Shown piece by piece: positions 8,499-17,001 of a stretch of 51,148 nucleotides of DNA (positions are counted from its first letter, which is position 1; each line of letters starts with the position of its first letter). Origin of the DNA: JBDIBB01 sp039812685 (lineage in GTDB: Bacteria; Acidobacteriota; Vicinamibacteria; Vicinamibacterales; JAFNAJ01); contig JBDIBB010000014.1 in the NCBI GenBank assembly GCA_039812685.1, forward strand, positions 1 to 51,148, given 5' to 3'. The notes below the pieces were generated by a model. It saw only the letters and a program-made list of their open reading frames with translations, ran no database searches and was not told the DNA's origin. Both the position numbers and the translations under genes were made by a program.

Positions 8499-11400
8499 TT
8501 ACGCCTTCTCCTCGATGGTCCAGGACACGGTCACGCGGACGTCGTCAGTCTCGCGCGTCGTCTTCAGGGCGGCGTCGAACTTCGCGCGCGCTTCCCGCAC
8601 GGTCAGGCCCTGGTGGGACGCGGACGCCACCGGCTTCCAGCGGTCCTTCCGCTCCTTGTCCCCTCGCCGCTCCACCGGTTCGATGATGACGGGCGGCTTG
8701 GGCGGGATCAGCAGCGCCACGGCCTTCCGCTCCACCTCGTGCAGCTTCGCGGCGAGCGGCACCGCGAGCTCGTCGAGTTCGAGCGCCTGGCGCAGGTCAG
8801 CCAGCAGCCCCTGGGCCGCCTGCCGGCGGTCGTCACCGAGCCTCGCCAGCGCCTCGATCGGTTCCCAGTTCACCTGCTGCAGCGCCCGCACGACGTCGCC
8901 TGCGCGACGGCCCGCCGCGCCGTAGGCCTCGGGCGTGGTGGCGATGGGCGACTCGGCCAGCGTCGCAATCACGTCGCGGTGCGCGGCGCGCGCCAGCGCC
9001 TCCACGAGCGCGGTCACGCCGGCTGCCGTCCGCGCGCGAGGCGCGCCCGTCGCGTCCACGCCGAGCTGGCGCATCGGCCCGGCCAGCGCCCGCGCGGCCT
9101 CGAGGCTCGCGGGCGTCCAGTCGCGCGCCAGCGCCTGGATCTTCTCCACCGCCTCGCCCACCGTCGAGGCATTGCGCAGCGGCGGCAGGTCGAGGCCGAA
9201 CACCTTCGCCGCGCGCTGGCGGGCCCCCTCCCAGTGCTCCGGCGGCGGCAGCACCTCCTCGACCAGCTCGCAACGGTCGTCGATGGCGTCGATCGAGGCC
9301 GTGGCGGGGCCGCCGTGGAGCGTGAACCGCCGGTTGCTCATCGCGGCGTAGGTGAGGATGAGCAGGTTCTGCAGCTCGACGGGCAACCCCCGCGGCTCGG
9401 GCTCGTCGAGCCAGCCCCGCAGCCGGCGCACGGTGAGCGGCCCGCCCTCCCGCCCGTGGCACTGGTCGAAGTGCTGCTGCCACGTGCGCTTCACGACGAT
9501 CACGTCTTCGCCCACGTCGCACAGTTCCAGCGGGAACACGATCTGGCGCACGAGCTTCCGCAGCGGCTGGTCCACCCGCTTGCGCCACAGCTCCTGCTGC
9601 AGCGCCTCCTGCACCTCGGCCCACACCTTCTTGACGTTCGCGGGCCTGATCTCGACCTCGTCGCCGAACACCGGGTGCCGCGGGAACTGCACATCGAGCG
9701 CCTGGGTGAGCAGGTGGTCCAGCCCCTCGCGCAGCGTGATGCCCACGGCCGGCTGCAGCCGGCACGCCGGTTCCAACGACAGGAACTGCTGGCCAGCCTC
9801 GAGCGCGTGCACCGTGGTGCCGGGCGGCGCCGCGGCGATGCCGTAGGCGCCGTGCAGGATGCCCCGCAGCCGCTCACGCAACTGCGCCCGCTGGTTCCTG
9901 AGGAGCCCCTCGGCCACCTGGCGATCGAGCGGCGCCAGGTGCGCCGCGTAGCTGAGGAAGCGCTCCCCCGTGAGCACGTGATCGAGCACGACCAGCGTGC
10001 CGAGGTCCTTGAGCGCGGCCTGGCTGAGGAAGCTCGGGATCCACACCAGCGTCCGCGTGGCCCGCCCCTGTCCCTTCAATCCCTCCGCCCGCGCCACATC
10101 GTCCTGCGGCGTGTGATGCGGCTCAGGGTCGAAGGGGAAGTCGATGACCACGCGCCACAGGTCGCCGCGCGCCTGGAACTGCTCGTCGGCCAGCTCGCGG
10201 ACGTTGCCGTAGACCACCTCGGCGCGCCGCCGGGTACCACGCCAGGCGAAGTCGTGCGTCTGGAACAGGCCGTCGGCGTCCGAGATGCCCAGCTCGTCGT
10301 AGAGCAGCTCGCGGATCTTCCGGCGACGGTTGCCGGTGTTGTCTTCGCCGCGGGCGCGCTCGACGATGCTCTCGACGTCCACGCCGGCGAGCTGGACGGA
10401 GAGCGTCGGGTTGTCGGTGTCGTCACCGACGCGCACCTCGCCCACGCGCGAGGCCCACGTGCGCACGCGCGCCAGCACCTGCTGCTTCTCCGCACCGGGA
10501 ATGGGCGTGCGGATGGTGCCGTGGTTGAGCGCGGCCAGCCGGCTCGCGGTGATGCCGCTGAGGGCCTCCACCTTCTCCACCAGCGCCGCGAGCAGCAGCG
10601 TCTTGGCGAGGCGGTCGTCGCCGCGCAGGGCCTGCGCCTTGCCAGGTTCCACCTGGCCCGTGGCGAGGTCGGCGAACCGCGCGCCGCGCTGCTCCTCGAT
10701 GAGCGGCTGCAGCTTGGTCTCGTAGAGCCGCCGCGCCTGGTCGAAGTGGCGGCGCATCGCCTCGCTGAAGGCGTCGCTGCCCTCGGCCACCGCGTCGAAC
10801 AGGTCGCCCACGGGCACCAGGTCGCCCAGCGTCAGCGTCTCGCGCTGCTGCACCAACAGCTGCAGCAGCACCTTGATGGCGGTGCGCTCGCGCTGCAGCA
10901 TCGACGACACCGCCACCAGCGCCTGCACCAGCGCCGGGCTGAAGGGATACACCTGGCGGAACATCGCCAGGTCGCTCTCGCGCGTGAGCAGCGTGTTCAC
11001 CACCGCGGCGTCGGCCGTGGCCTCGCGGAACGCGCGGTCCATCTGCTGGCGCGCCGCCTCGGACACCGGCGCCAGGATGCGCTTCTCGATGATCGCCGGC
11101 AGGTTCCGGTCTTCCAGCGTCACCTTGAAGAAGCGCCCCTCCCAGTGCTTCAGCACGTCGTGGAAGGCCAGCTCCTGCGAGCCCGTGAACTGGTCGCCGA
11201 TCAGCTCGCGCAGGTCGCGCTGCCGCGCCACGAACGAGACGATGGGCACCGGGCGGTTGGCGTCCTGGGCCTCCACGAGCTTGGCCAGCTTCTGGCCCTC
11301 GCGGGCGACGAACTCCGGCTCCGCCGCGTGGCTGGCGAGCCAGAGAATCAACTCGTCGAGGAAGAGCACCAGGGCGTCGTAGCCGAGGCCGTGCGCGTGC

Positions 11401-12164
11401 TGGCTGAGCGCGGCCAGGCCCCGGTCGAGCGTGATGAAGCCGTTGCCGGCCATCGCCACGTCCCGGTAAGCCCGCAGCACCGTGCTGACCAGGTCGCCCA
11501 CCAGCCGGACGTGCGCCTCGTCGTCGGGCGGCGCGGCCAGCGCGGCGTCGAAGCTGGCCGCGTCCCAGCTCGCGCCCAGGTCGCCCCACTCGTCGCCCTC
11601 GCCGGCGGCGGCATTCAGGGCCGCGAAGAACACCGCGTCGCCCATCGTCTGGCGCAGGTGCCGCGCGTTCTCGAATATGGGCTGCGAGAGGAACACGCCA
11701 GGCAGCGGCGCCTCGGGGTGGGCGCGCTGTACGAACGACAGGTACTGGCCGAAGATGCCGTGCTCCATCGACTGCGCGCCGATCATGTGGAACGGCACGC
11801 ACAGCACCTTCTTCCGGCCCAGCCACGACTCGTGCGCCTGCAGCGCGGGCGCCAGCTCGGGGATGGCGCGCGCCTGCGGGTGTCCCTTCAGCAGCAAGAA
11901 CAGCACGGCCATGAAGTGGCTCTTGCCGCTGCCGAAGCTGCCGTGCAGGTAGCCGGCCTTGCTGCTGCGCGAGTCGATCGCGCCCTTGATGGCGCCGAGC
12001 GCGGTGTCGAAGTTGCGGGCGAGGTCGGGCGTGACGACGTAGTCGCGCAGCGTGGCCGCCGCGCCGGCCGCCGACACGCCCTCGGAGAGCCGCAGCACGA
12101 AGTCGCCCGGCTGCACGCGCTCGGGCAACGCGACGAGATCCTTGATCAGCACGGGAGTGGGCAT
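8499..12164 (-). CDS. pglY: BREX type 2 ATPase PglY (BrxC family)
   Basis: This 1221-aa protein is a large AAA-type ATPase with Walker A GSFGSGKSHF (75-84) and a Walker B-like VLFLDELILWL near residue 275. It has the long C-terminal helical part seen in BrxC/PglY, and the family length is about 1200 aa. In Pgl systems PglY is essential and is thought to work with PglZ. It lies 9 bp after the dprA-like gene and 6 bp before pglZ, so it is in one transcript with both. Confidence 0.93.
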   Translation of the reverse strand: MPTPVLIKDLVALPERVQPGDFVLRLSEGVSAAGAAATLRDYVVTPDLARNFDTALGAIKGAIDSRSSKAGYLHGSFGSGKSHFMAVLFLLLKGHPQARAIPELAPALQAHESWLGRKKVLCVPFHMIGAQSMEHGIFGQYLSFVQRAHPEAPLPGVFLSQPIFENARHLRQTMGDAVFFAALNAAAGEGDEWGDLGASWDAASFDAALAAPPDDEAHVRLVGDLVSTVLRAYRDVAMAGNGFITLDRGLAALSQHAHGLGYDALVLFLDELILWLASHAAEPEFVAREGQKLAKLVEAQDANRPVPIVSFVARQRDLRELIGDQFTGSQELAFHDVLKHWEGRFFKVTLEDRNLPAIIEKRILAPVSEAARQQMDRAFREATADAAVVNTLLTRESDLAMFRQVYPFSPALVQALVAVSSMLQRERTAIKVLLQLLVQQRETLTLGDLVPVGDLFDAVAEGSDAFSEAMRRHFDQARRLYETKLQPLIEEQRGARFADLATGQVEPGKAQALRGDDRLAKTLLLAALVEKVEALSGITASRLAALNHGTIRTPIPGAEKQQVLARVRTWASRVGEVRVGDDTDNPTLSVQLAGVDVESIVERARGEDNTGNRRRKIRELLYDELGISDADGLFQTHDFAWRGTRRRAEVVYGNVRELADEQFQARGDLWRVVIDFPFDPEPHHTPQDDVARAEGLKGQGRATRTLVWIPSFLSQAALKDLGTLVVLDHVLTGERFLSYAAHLAPLDRQVAEGLLRNQRAQLRERLRGILHGAYGIAAAPPGTTVHALEAGQQFLSLEPACRLQPAVGITLREGLDHLLTQALDVQFPRHPVFGDEVEIRPANVKKVWAEVQEALQQELWRKRVDQPLRKLVRQIVFPLELCDVGEDVIVVKRTWQQHFDQCHGREGGPLTVRRLRGWLDEPEPRGLPVELQNLLILTYAAMSNRRFTLHGGPATASIDAIDDRCELVEEVLPPPEHWEGARQRAAKVFGLDLPPLRNASTVGEAVEKIQALARDWTPASLEAARALAGPMRQLGVDATGAPRARTAAGVTALVEALARAAHRDVIATLAESPIATTPEAYGAAGRRAGDVVRALQQVNWEPIEALARLGDDRRQAAQGLLADLRQALELDELAVPLAAKLHEVERKAVALLIPPKPPVIIEPVERRGDKERKDRWKPVASASHQGLTVREARAKFDAALKTTRETDDVRVTVSWTIEEKA

Positions 12165-12173
12165 GGCGAGGCG

Positions 12174-13448
12174 TCAGTCGAACATGCGGTGCTCGGTCTG
12201 GTAACGAACCGGGCGAGACAGCTTCTTCAGGTGTCTCCCGGCGACAGCCAGCTTCAGCCACTTCTTCAGCTGGCTGGCCTCGAGGACGAAGGCATCCTTG
12301 ATATCTCGCTCCGCACGTGGCCGCTCGCAATAGGCCTTCAACCGTGGCAGCACCAGGCTGTAGACGTCGACCGCTCCCTCGTCAACGGGTGGCGCCGGCT
12401 CGACGGCAGGCCTTGTGACTGGGGTCGCCCCGCCTCCCTCTTGGTCCCACTCCGCGCGACGCTCCCGCACTACGGCGACCTCGGGCTGGGGCAGCGGCTG
12501 CGCAGGGTCGGCCAGCCAAGCAACCAGCGCGCGCCCCCTGGGCAGCGATTGAATCGTGACGGGCTTCGCTCCGCGCTCGACCAGCGCCCGATTGCCGCGC
12601 GGCACCTGTGCGCCGTCGCGAACGAACACCGGCACCCATCCGGCCTTCAGGTTCTCCACTGCGCCGGCCCACGTGCCGCCTCGGCCCTCATCGCTCGCCG
12701 CCACGAAGGCGACACGGCCGAGCGTGTAGAGCAACCTGTTGCGGGCCATCACGACATCCACGGAGAAGGGCTGCGCCGGGTGAAAGGCGGTGATGACGCA
12801 CAGACGGCCCTGCTCCACGTGCCGCCGTCGTCCCACGTCCCTCAGCGCCTTTTCGAAGCCGTCGGCCAGCACCTCAATCGCATGGCCGCCCCCCTTGAGC
12901 GCGCCTTCGACCGCGGCGCGGTCCACGCCACGCGCTCCCCCTGACACCACCGCCCAGCCGATCTCCGCGGCCCGCGCGCCAACCGTGGCGGCGAAGAAGC
13001 TGCCCTCTTCGTCGACGTCGCGCGAACCCACGACGGTCACGGCGTCTTCGTCCAGCAGCGACGCATCGCCCGCACCGCAGACCACCACCGGGGCCTTCGA
13101 CCCGAGTCTCTCGGACCATCGCCGAGGGTACCCGTGCTCCCCATCGTGGGTGGCGACCCACACGCCACGCGATTGCAGCCGTTCCAACTCCAGCGCCAGC
13201 GCTGTCCCCCTTCCCAGCAACTCGGCGACGCGCGTAGCGAGCTGCTGAGTAACACCGCGCTCCACCAGTTGCCGCGGAGCCAGGGCGATCAGTTCCGACG
13301 CGTCCTTCACGCCCCGTCCGGAAAGCTCGGCCCAGAGCGTGCTCCACTCGTCCGCCTTGAGCGGCGCGACGCCCCGGCCGGGCAGCGCCAGCCTGCTGCA
13401 AAGGAGCACGAGCGCCTGCTCATGCGGAGAGAGCTTCGGAGTCATCAT
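12174..13448 (-). CDS. DprA-like protein (ShosA-like)
   Basis: This 424-aa protein has the DprA/Smf Rossmann fold. AVTVVGSRDVDEEG is at residues 136-149, and the signature SGGARGVDRAAVEGAL at 169-184 matches the SGxAxGxD loop of DprA. An N-terminal helix-hairpin-like part precedes it, and a long C-terminal region with a basic helical end follows. It is longer than competence DprA. It overlaps the RecQ-phosphoribosyltransferase stop by one base. In the published ShosTA defence system a DprA-like protein (ShosA) is the antitoxin of a phosphoribosyltransferase toxin (ShosT). The pairing here argues for the same role rather than for competence. The domain call is firm; the antitoxin role is inferred. 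Confidence 0.8.
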   Translation of the reverse strand: MMTPKLSPHEQALVLLCSRLALPGRGVAPLKADEWSTLWAELSGRGVKDASELIALAPRQLVERGVTQQLATRVAELLGRGTALALELERLQSRGVWVATHDGEHGYPRRWSERLGSKAPVVVCGAGDASLLDEDAVTVVGSRDVDEEGSFFAATVGARAAEIGWAVVSGGARGVDRAAVEGALKGGGHAIEVLADGFEKALRDVGRRRHVEQGRLCVITAFHPAQPFSVDVVMARNRLLYTLGRVAFVAASDEGRGGTWAGAVENLKAGWVPVFVRDGAQVPRGNRALVERGAKPVTIQSLPRGRALVAWLADPAQPLPQPEVAVVRERRAEWDQEGGGATPVTRPAVEPAPPVDEGAVDVYSLVLPRLKAYCERPRAERDIKDAFVLEASQLKKWLKLAVAGRHLKKLSRPVRYQTEHRMFD

Positions 13449-15682
13449 CAATCGCCGTCCCCGCCGGCCGCGGAAGCCAGCGCGAAGGGAAACACCGGAC
13501 CGCTCCCTGCGCCCCTCAGCGCGTCGGCGCACACCGTGAACGTCCACTTCGACCGGACGATGTCGTCGACGAGAAGGACCGGGCCATCCAACACCTGCCC
13601 AGGCACCACGCGAAACGCGTCCACGACGTTCTGGGCCTGCTGGAAGCTGTTCTCCATCGTCTTCTGCTCGTCCGTGGCGCGCGCCTTCTGCAGCGCCTCC
13701 CGGTAGGGGAGGCCGAGCACGGCAGCCAGCCGACGGGCGAAGTCGCCCACCAGCGTCCGACGAGTCGATGGCACCGCCACCACCCACGAGGGAGAGGGCT
13801 CCGGGCTCCAACGCCCGACGCACGTCGCCGCCCGCGCCACGAGATCGTCGCCGATATGTTGCCGTTCGTGTATCGCCGCCTTGACCTCGACCCCGAGAGC
13901 TCCCTCGTTGTAGACGCAGAGCGCCCGTCCAGCCTGGGCCAGGCGTTCGGCCGGGATACGGCCCCTGCGCCCGCGTACGCCGCCGTTGGGCCACTGCTTG
14001 CGGGGCTCGAACTCGACGACGCCTCGGCTGATGAACGCCTCGGCCTGCGCGCGGAGCCTCTTGTGCTGCGCCACGGCCCGTTCGATCAGGTCCTGAAGCG
14101 AAACCCGGCCCCCGAGCAGGTCGCGTACCTCGACATCGCGGAGGTTTCCGCGGCAGTACTCGACGATCAGCCGCCGAACGTACTCGTCGTCCACCTTACC
14201 CTCGAGGAAGTCGGCCAGGGCACGGTCGGCACCGGTCACCGCCGCACCCGAGCAGTTCGCACAGCGACCGCACGGCTCGGCATGGGGATCGTCCAGGTCG
14301 CGCGTGACGTATTCCATCAGGCACCCGCGCGCGGACACGAACTCCTTCATTCTCTCGAGCTCGTCGAATCGCCGGCGCGTGACGGCGGCAGCCCGATTCG
14401 CATCCGGCGACCAGGGAGCCGGCGACGCGAAGTACTTGCCCTCCTCGACGAAGATGGCGCCCTCAACTTCCAGCAGCTTCAGGATGCGATCGAGCTTGCC
14501 CTTGCCGAGGTTCACCTCGCGCTGGAGGTCCGCCACGCGCAGGCCCTCCCCGGCCGCGATCGCCCTCCGCACGGCCAGCATCTGGTCTGCACTGGGGAAG
14601 GCGCTCTCGATGAAGTAGCGGCAGATCTCGTCGTCCTCAGCTCCCTCGAGCAGGACCGCGACCGCATCGTCGAGGGCACGGCCGGCGCGGCCGATCTGCT
14701 GGTAGTACGCGACAAGCGAGCCGGGACGCTGGAAGTGCACCACGAACCCAAGGTCGGGCTTGTCGAAGCCCATGCCCAGCGCGACAGTCGCCACCAGTGC
14801 CTTCACGTCGTTGTGGAGCAACCGTTGCTCGAGTTCCTCGCGGCCCTCCCCGACCCCGGCGTGGTAGACCGGCGCGTCGATGCCCACCTCGGCGAGCCAC
14901 TGCGAGACACGCTCGCAGGCCTGCTTCGTCAGGCAGTAGACGATGCCCGTACCGGGCAACTGCGGAAGGTGCTCGGCCAGCCACGCCAGTCGAGCGGCCA
15001 TCCCCGGCAGGCGCACGGCCTGAATACGCAGGGAGGCCCTGGCCAGCGGCCCGCGAATCGTCTTCAGGTTGGGACCGAACTGCTCCTCGATGTCGGACAC
15101 GACCCGCGCATTGGCGGTTGCGGTAGTCGCCATCAACGGAGAGCGCGGAGGCAGGTTGCGGACGATGCGGACGATGCGGCGGTAGTCGGGCCTGAAATCG
15201 TGGCCCCAGTCGGAGATGCAGTGGGCCTCGTCCACCACCAGCAGGCCGATTCGGCCCCCGAACAGGGCAAGCGTCTCCTTCTGGAAGTGCTCGTTCGCGA
15301 GACGCTCGGGCGACACGAGAAGGATGTCCACCTGGCCCCGACGCAGAGCGTCCTCGGTTTCGCGCCAATCGGCCGTGTTCGAGCTGTCGATGCGAGCGGC
15401 GCGGACCCCGATGCGTTCGGCCGCGGCGACCTGATCGCGCATCAGCGACAGGAGGGGGCTCACGAGGATGGCGGGGCCCTCTCCCTCCTCGCGCAGCATC
15501 TTGGTTGCGATGAAGTAGACGAGGCTCTTGCCCCAGCCCGTGCGCTGCACGACGAGCGTGCGATTCCGCTCGCGCACGACGGACGCGATGCTCTCGAGTT
15601 GGCCCTCGCGAAACGCGGCCCCCTGGCCAAGCATCTCGCGCAGCAGTGTCGTGGCGCGGCGCTCGAAGTCCCCGTCAGTCAT
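13448..15682 (-). CDS. RecQ helicase fused to phosphoribosyltransferase
   Basis: Residues 1-480 are a RecQ-type helicase: Walker A RTGWGKS (47-53), DEAHCISDWGHDFRPDYR (151-168), motif VI QQIGRAGR, and a cysteine cluster ending CGRCANC as in the RecQ zinc domain. The last 150 residues are a type I phosphoribosyltransferase-like domain: WVVAVPSTRR, then VLLVDDIVRSKWTFT near 702-716, the PRPP-binding loop with the adjacent acidic pair. The usual small residue after Ser is Lys here. I chose ATG 15682 (MTDGDFERR, 28 bp after fic) over a TTG at 15742. It is coupled to the DprA-like gene. RecQ itself lacks a PRTase domain, and typical ShosT lacks a full RecQ. Confidence 0.85.
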   Translation of the reverse strand: MTDGDFERRATTLLREMLGQGAAFREGQLESIASVVRERNRTLVVQRTGWGKSLVYFIATKMLREEGEGPAILVSPLLSLMRDQVAAAERIGVRAARIDSSNTADWRETEDALRRGQVDILLVSPERLANEHFQKETLALFGGRIGLLVVDEAHCISDWGHDFRPDYRRIVRIVRNLPPRSPLMATTATANARVVSDIEEQFGPNLKTIRGPLARASLRIQAVRLPGMAARLAWLAEHLPQLPGTGIVYCLTKQACERVSQWLAEVGIDAPVYHAGVGEGREELEQRLLHNDVKALVATVALGMGFDKPDLGFVVHFQRPGSLVAYYQQIGRAGRALDDAVAVLLEGAEDDEICRYFIESAFPSADQMLAVRRAIAAGEGLRVADLQREVNLGKGKLDRILKLLEVEGAIFVEEGKYFASPAPWSPDANRAAAVTRRRFDELERMKEFVSARGCLMEYVTRDLDDPHAEPCGRCANCSGAAVTGADRALADFLEGKVDDEYVRRLIVEYCRGNLRDVEVRDLLGGRVSLQDLIERAVAQHKRLRAQAEAFISRGVVEFEPRKQWPNGGVRGRRGRIPAERLAQAGRALCVYNEGALGVEVKAAIHERQHIGDDLVARAATCVGRWSPEPSPSWVVAVPSTRRTLVGDFARRLAAVLGLPYREALQKARATDEQKTMENSFQQAQNVVDAFRVVPGQVLDGPVLLVDDIVRSKWTFTVCADALRGAGSGPVFPFALASAAGGDGD

Positions 15683-15710
15683 CGGCACGCCGCTGCCTCC
15701 AAGGCGGACC

Positions 15711-16895
15711 TCATCCACGTTTGGCTTCTCGCTCCGGGCCAAGCCCCGGCAGGAACGGCGGCAGAGGCCTCGCCTCCGGCTCGCCGAACGGGTCCGGTAT
15801 CTGCCGCTTCACTTCACGCAGTTGCTGGTACAGAGAACGCACACGCTCCGAGGCGACGTAGTAGCGCCCGCGCCGCTCGCCCTTGCCCGCCAGCAGGCCG
15901 GCACGGTGCAGGGCCGCGAGGTCGCGGCTCGCGAGGTTCGCGTTCACGTCGGCCAGCGCCCGGTACCGGCCATTGGTGACGCGGAAGCCGAGCGCGGCAT
16001 CCGACAACGCCGCCAGCGCGCGGTCGGGCAGGTGCAGCTCCGAGACGAGATCCTCGAGCGCGTCCCAGAGCCGCTGCATCTCGCGCGACCGCCGCAGCAA
16101 CGTCTGCGCCTGCCGGTAGTGCGCCGTCAGGCAGAAGCGCACCCACGGCCGGGCGTCGCGCTCCGGGTGCCACGCCCCGGCGCCGACCTCCGCGAGCACG
16201 GCGTAGTACTCGGGCGTGTTGCGCCCGAGATACTCCTCGATGCTGCAGAACTGCGGGGCCAGGATGCCTTCGCGCGCCAGCACCAGGCTCTGCAGGCAGC
16301 GGGCCATGCGGCCGTTGCCGTCCGAGAACGGGTGGATCATCACGAGGTTCAGGTGGGCCATCGCCGCCCGCACCAGCGCCGGCACCTCCGAGGCAGCGTT
16401 CAGCGAGGCCACCAGTTCGTCGACGAGCGCGGGCACGGCCTCGGCGTCCGGTCCCTCGTACACCCGCTCACCCGATGGTTCGCTCCGGACGAAGATCGGC
16501 CCCGGCCGCCATCGCCCGGGCCGCTTCGACAGGTTGTACCCCAGCATCTGGAAATGCAGCGCCTTGATGAGCGAGGCGGAGTACTCGAAGTGCCGGTCGT
16601 CGGCGAGTTCGAGGACGTAGGTCATGGCGTGGCGGTAGCCGACGATGGCCGCCCACGTCTCCGCGGCCGCGTCGAGCGGCTCCTCCCCATCCACGGCCGC
16701 CAGCGCATCGTCCACGGTGACGTTGTAGCCCTCGATGGAATTCGAGCCCCTGATGGCCTTCGCCAGGGACACGCGGCGGAGCACCCCGATCCAGCGCCTG
16801 GAACTCACGGCGTAACTGAGGTTTGTGCGCAACTCGTCGATCTTCGCGTGAACGCGGCGCTCGACCTCGTTGAGCTCAGGGCAGGCGAAGATCAT
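15711..16895 (-). CDS. Fic family protein with C-terminal winged helix
   Basis: This 394-aa Fic protein has the core HPFSDGNGR at residues 188-196, with catalytic His188. An N-terminal inhibitory-helix motif, SNSIEGYN (51-58), makes it a class II, self-inhibited Fic, probably an AMP-transferase. Residues 310-365 (VTNGRYRALADVNANLASRDLAAL, AGLLAGKGERRGRYY) form a winged helix, a layout common in Fic proteins that regulate their own promoter. A 20-bp perfect palindrome lies just upstream inside the promoter. The gene heads the downstream block fic-recQ/PRT-dprA-pglY-pglZ-brxD-brxHI. It could therefore set expression of that half of the operon, in addition to or instead of acting as an effector. 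Confidence 0.88.
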   Translation of the reverse strand: MIFACPELNEVERRVHAKIDELRTNLSYAVSSRRWIGVLRRVSLAKAIRGSNSIEGYNVTVDDALAAVDGEEPLDAAAETWAAIVGYRHAMTYVLELADDRHFEYSASLIKALHFQMLGYNLSKRPGRWRPGPIFVRSEPSGERVYEGPDAEAVPALVDELVASLNAASEVPALVRAAMAHLNLVMIHPFSDGNGRMARCLQSLVLAREGILAPQFCSIEEYLGRNTPEYYAVLAEVGAGAWHPERDARPWVRFCLTAHYRQAQTLLRRSREMQRLWDALEDLVSELHLPDRALAALSDAALGFRVTNGRYRALADVNANLASRDLAALHRAGLLAGKGERRGRYYVASERVRSLYQQLREVKRQIPDPFGEPEARPLPPFLPGLGPEREAKRG

Positions 16896-16900
16896 GCAAG

Positions 16901-16930
16901 ATATTAACTTGCATCAATGCAAGTTACCAA
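16901..16930 (-). promoter_or_regulatory. fic promoter with operator in the spacer
   Basis: On the minus strand TTGGTA (16925-16930) and TAATAT (16901-16906) are 18 bp apart. The palindrome AACTTGCAT-CA-ATGCAAGTT (16906-16925) fills the spacer. A third half-site ATGCAAG (16894-16900) overlaps the fic start. The -10 box ends 5 bases before the ATG, so the mRNA may be leaderless. This short AT-rich patch is striking against its very GC-rich surroundings. Confidence 0.65.
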
Positions 16931-17001
16931 AGTCATCCGGGCCGAGTGAGCACTCGCCACGGCACACCCCCGTGCACCTGTTCCCCGGGAAGTCTGCCGC
17001 T

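Noticed and set aside
7128..12944. A 1938-codon open frame on the plus strand opposite pglZ, pglY and the DprA-like gene
   Set aside because: It is an antisense shadow: the minus strand carries well-known families through the same interval, and the plus-strand translation is His/Arg/Gln-rich without domains. Such shadows are typical of very GC-rich DNA.
12174..13448. Housekeeping DprA of natural competence
   Set aside because: It is longer than usual, with extra terminal regions, and is coupled to a PRTase fusion inside a defence operon. ShosA-like function fits better.
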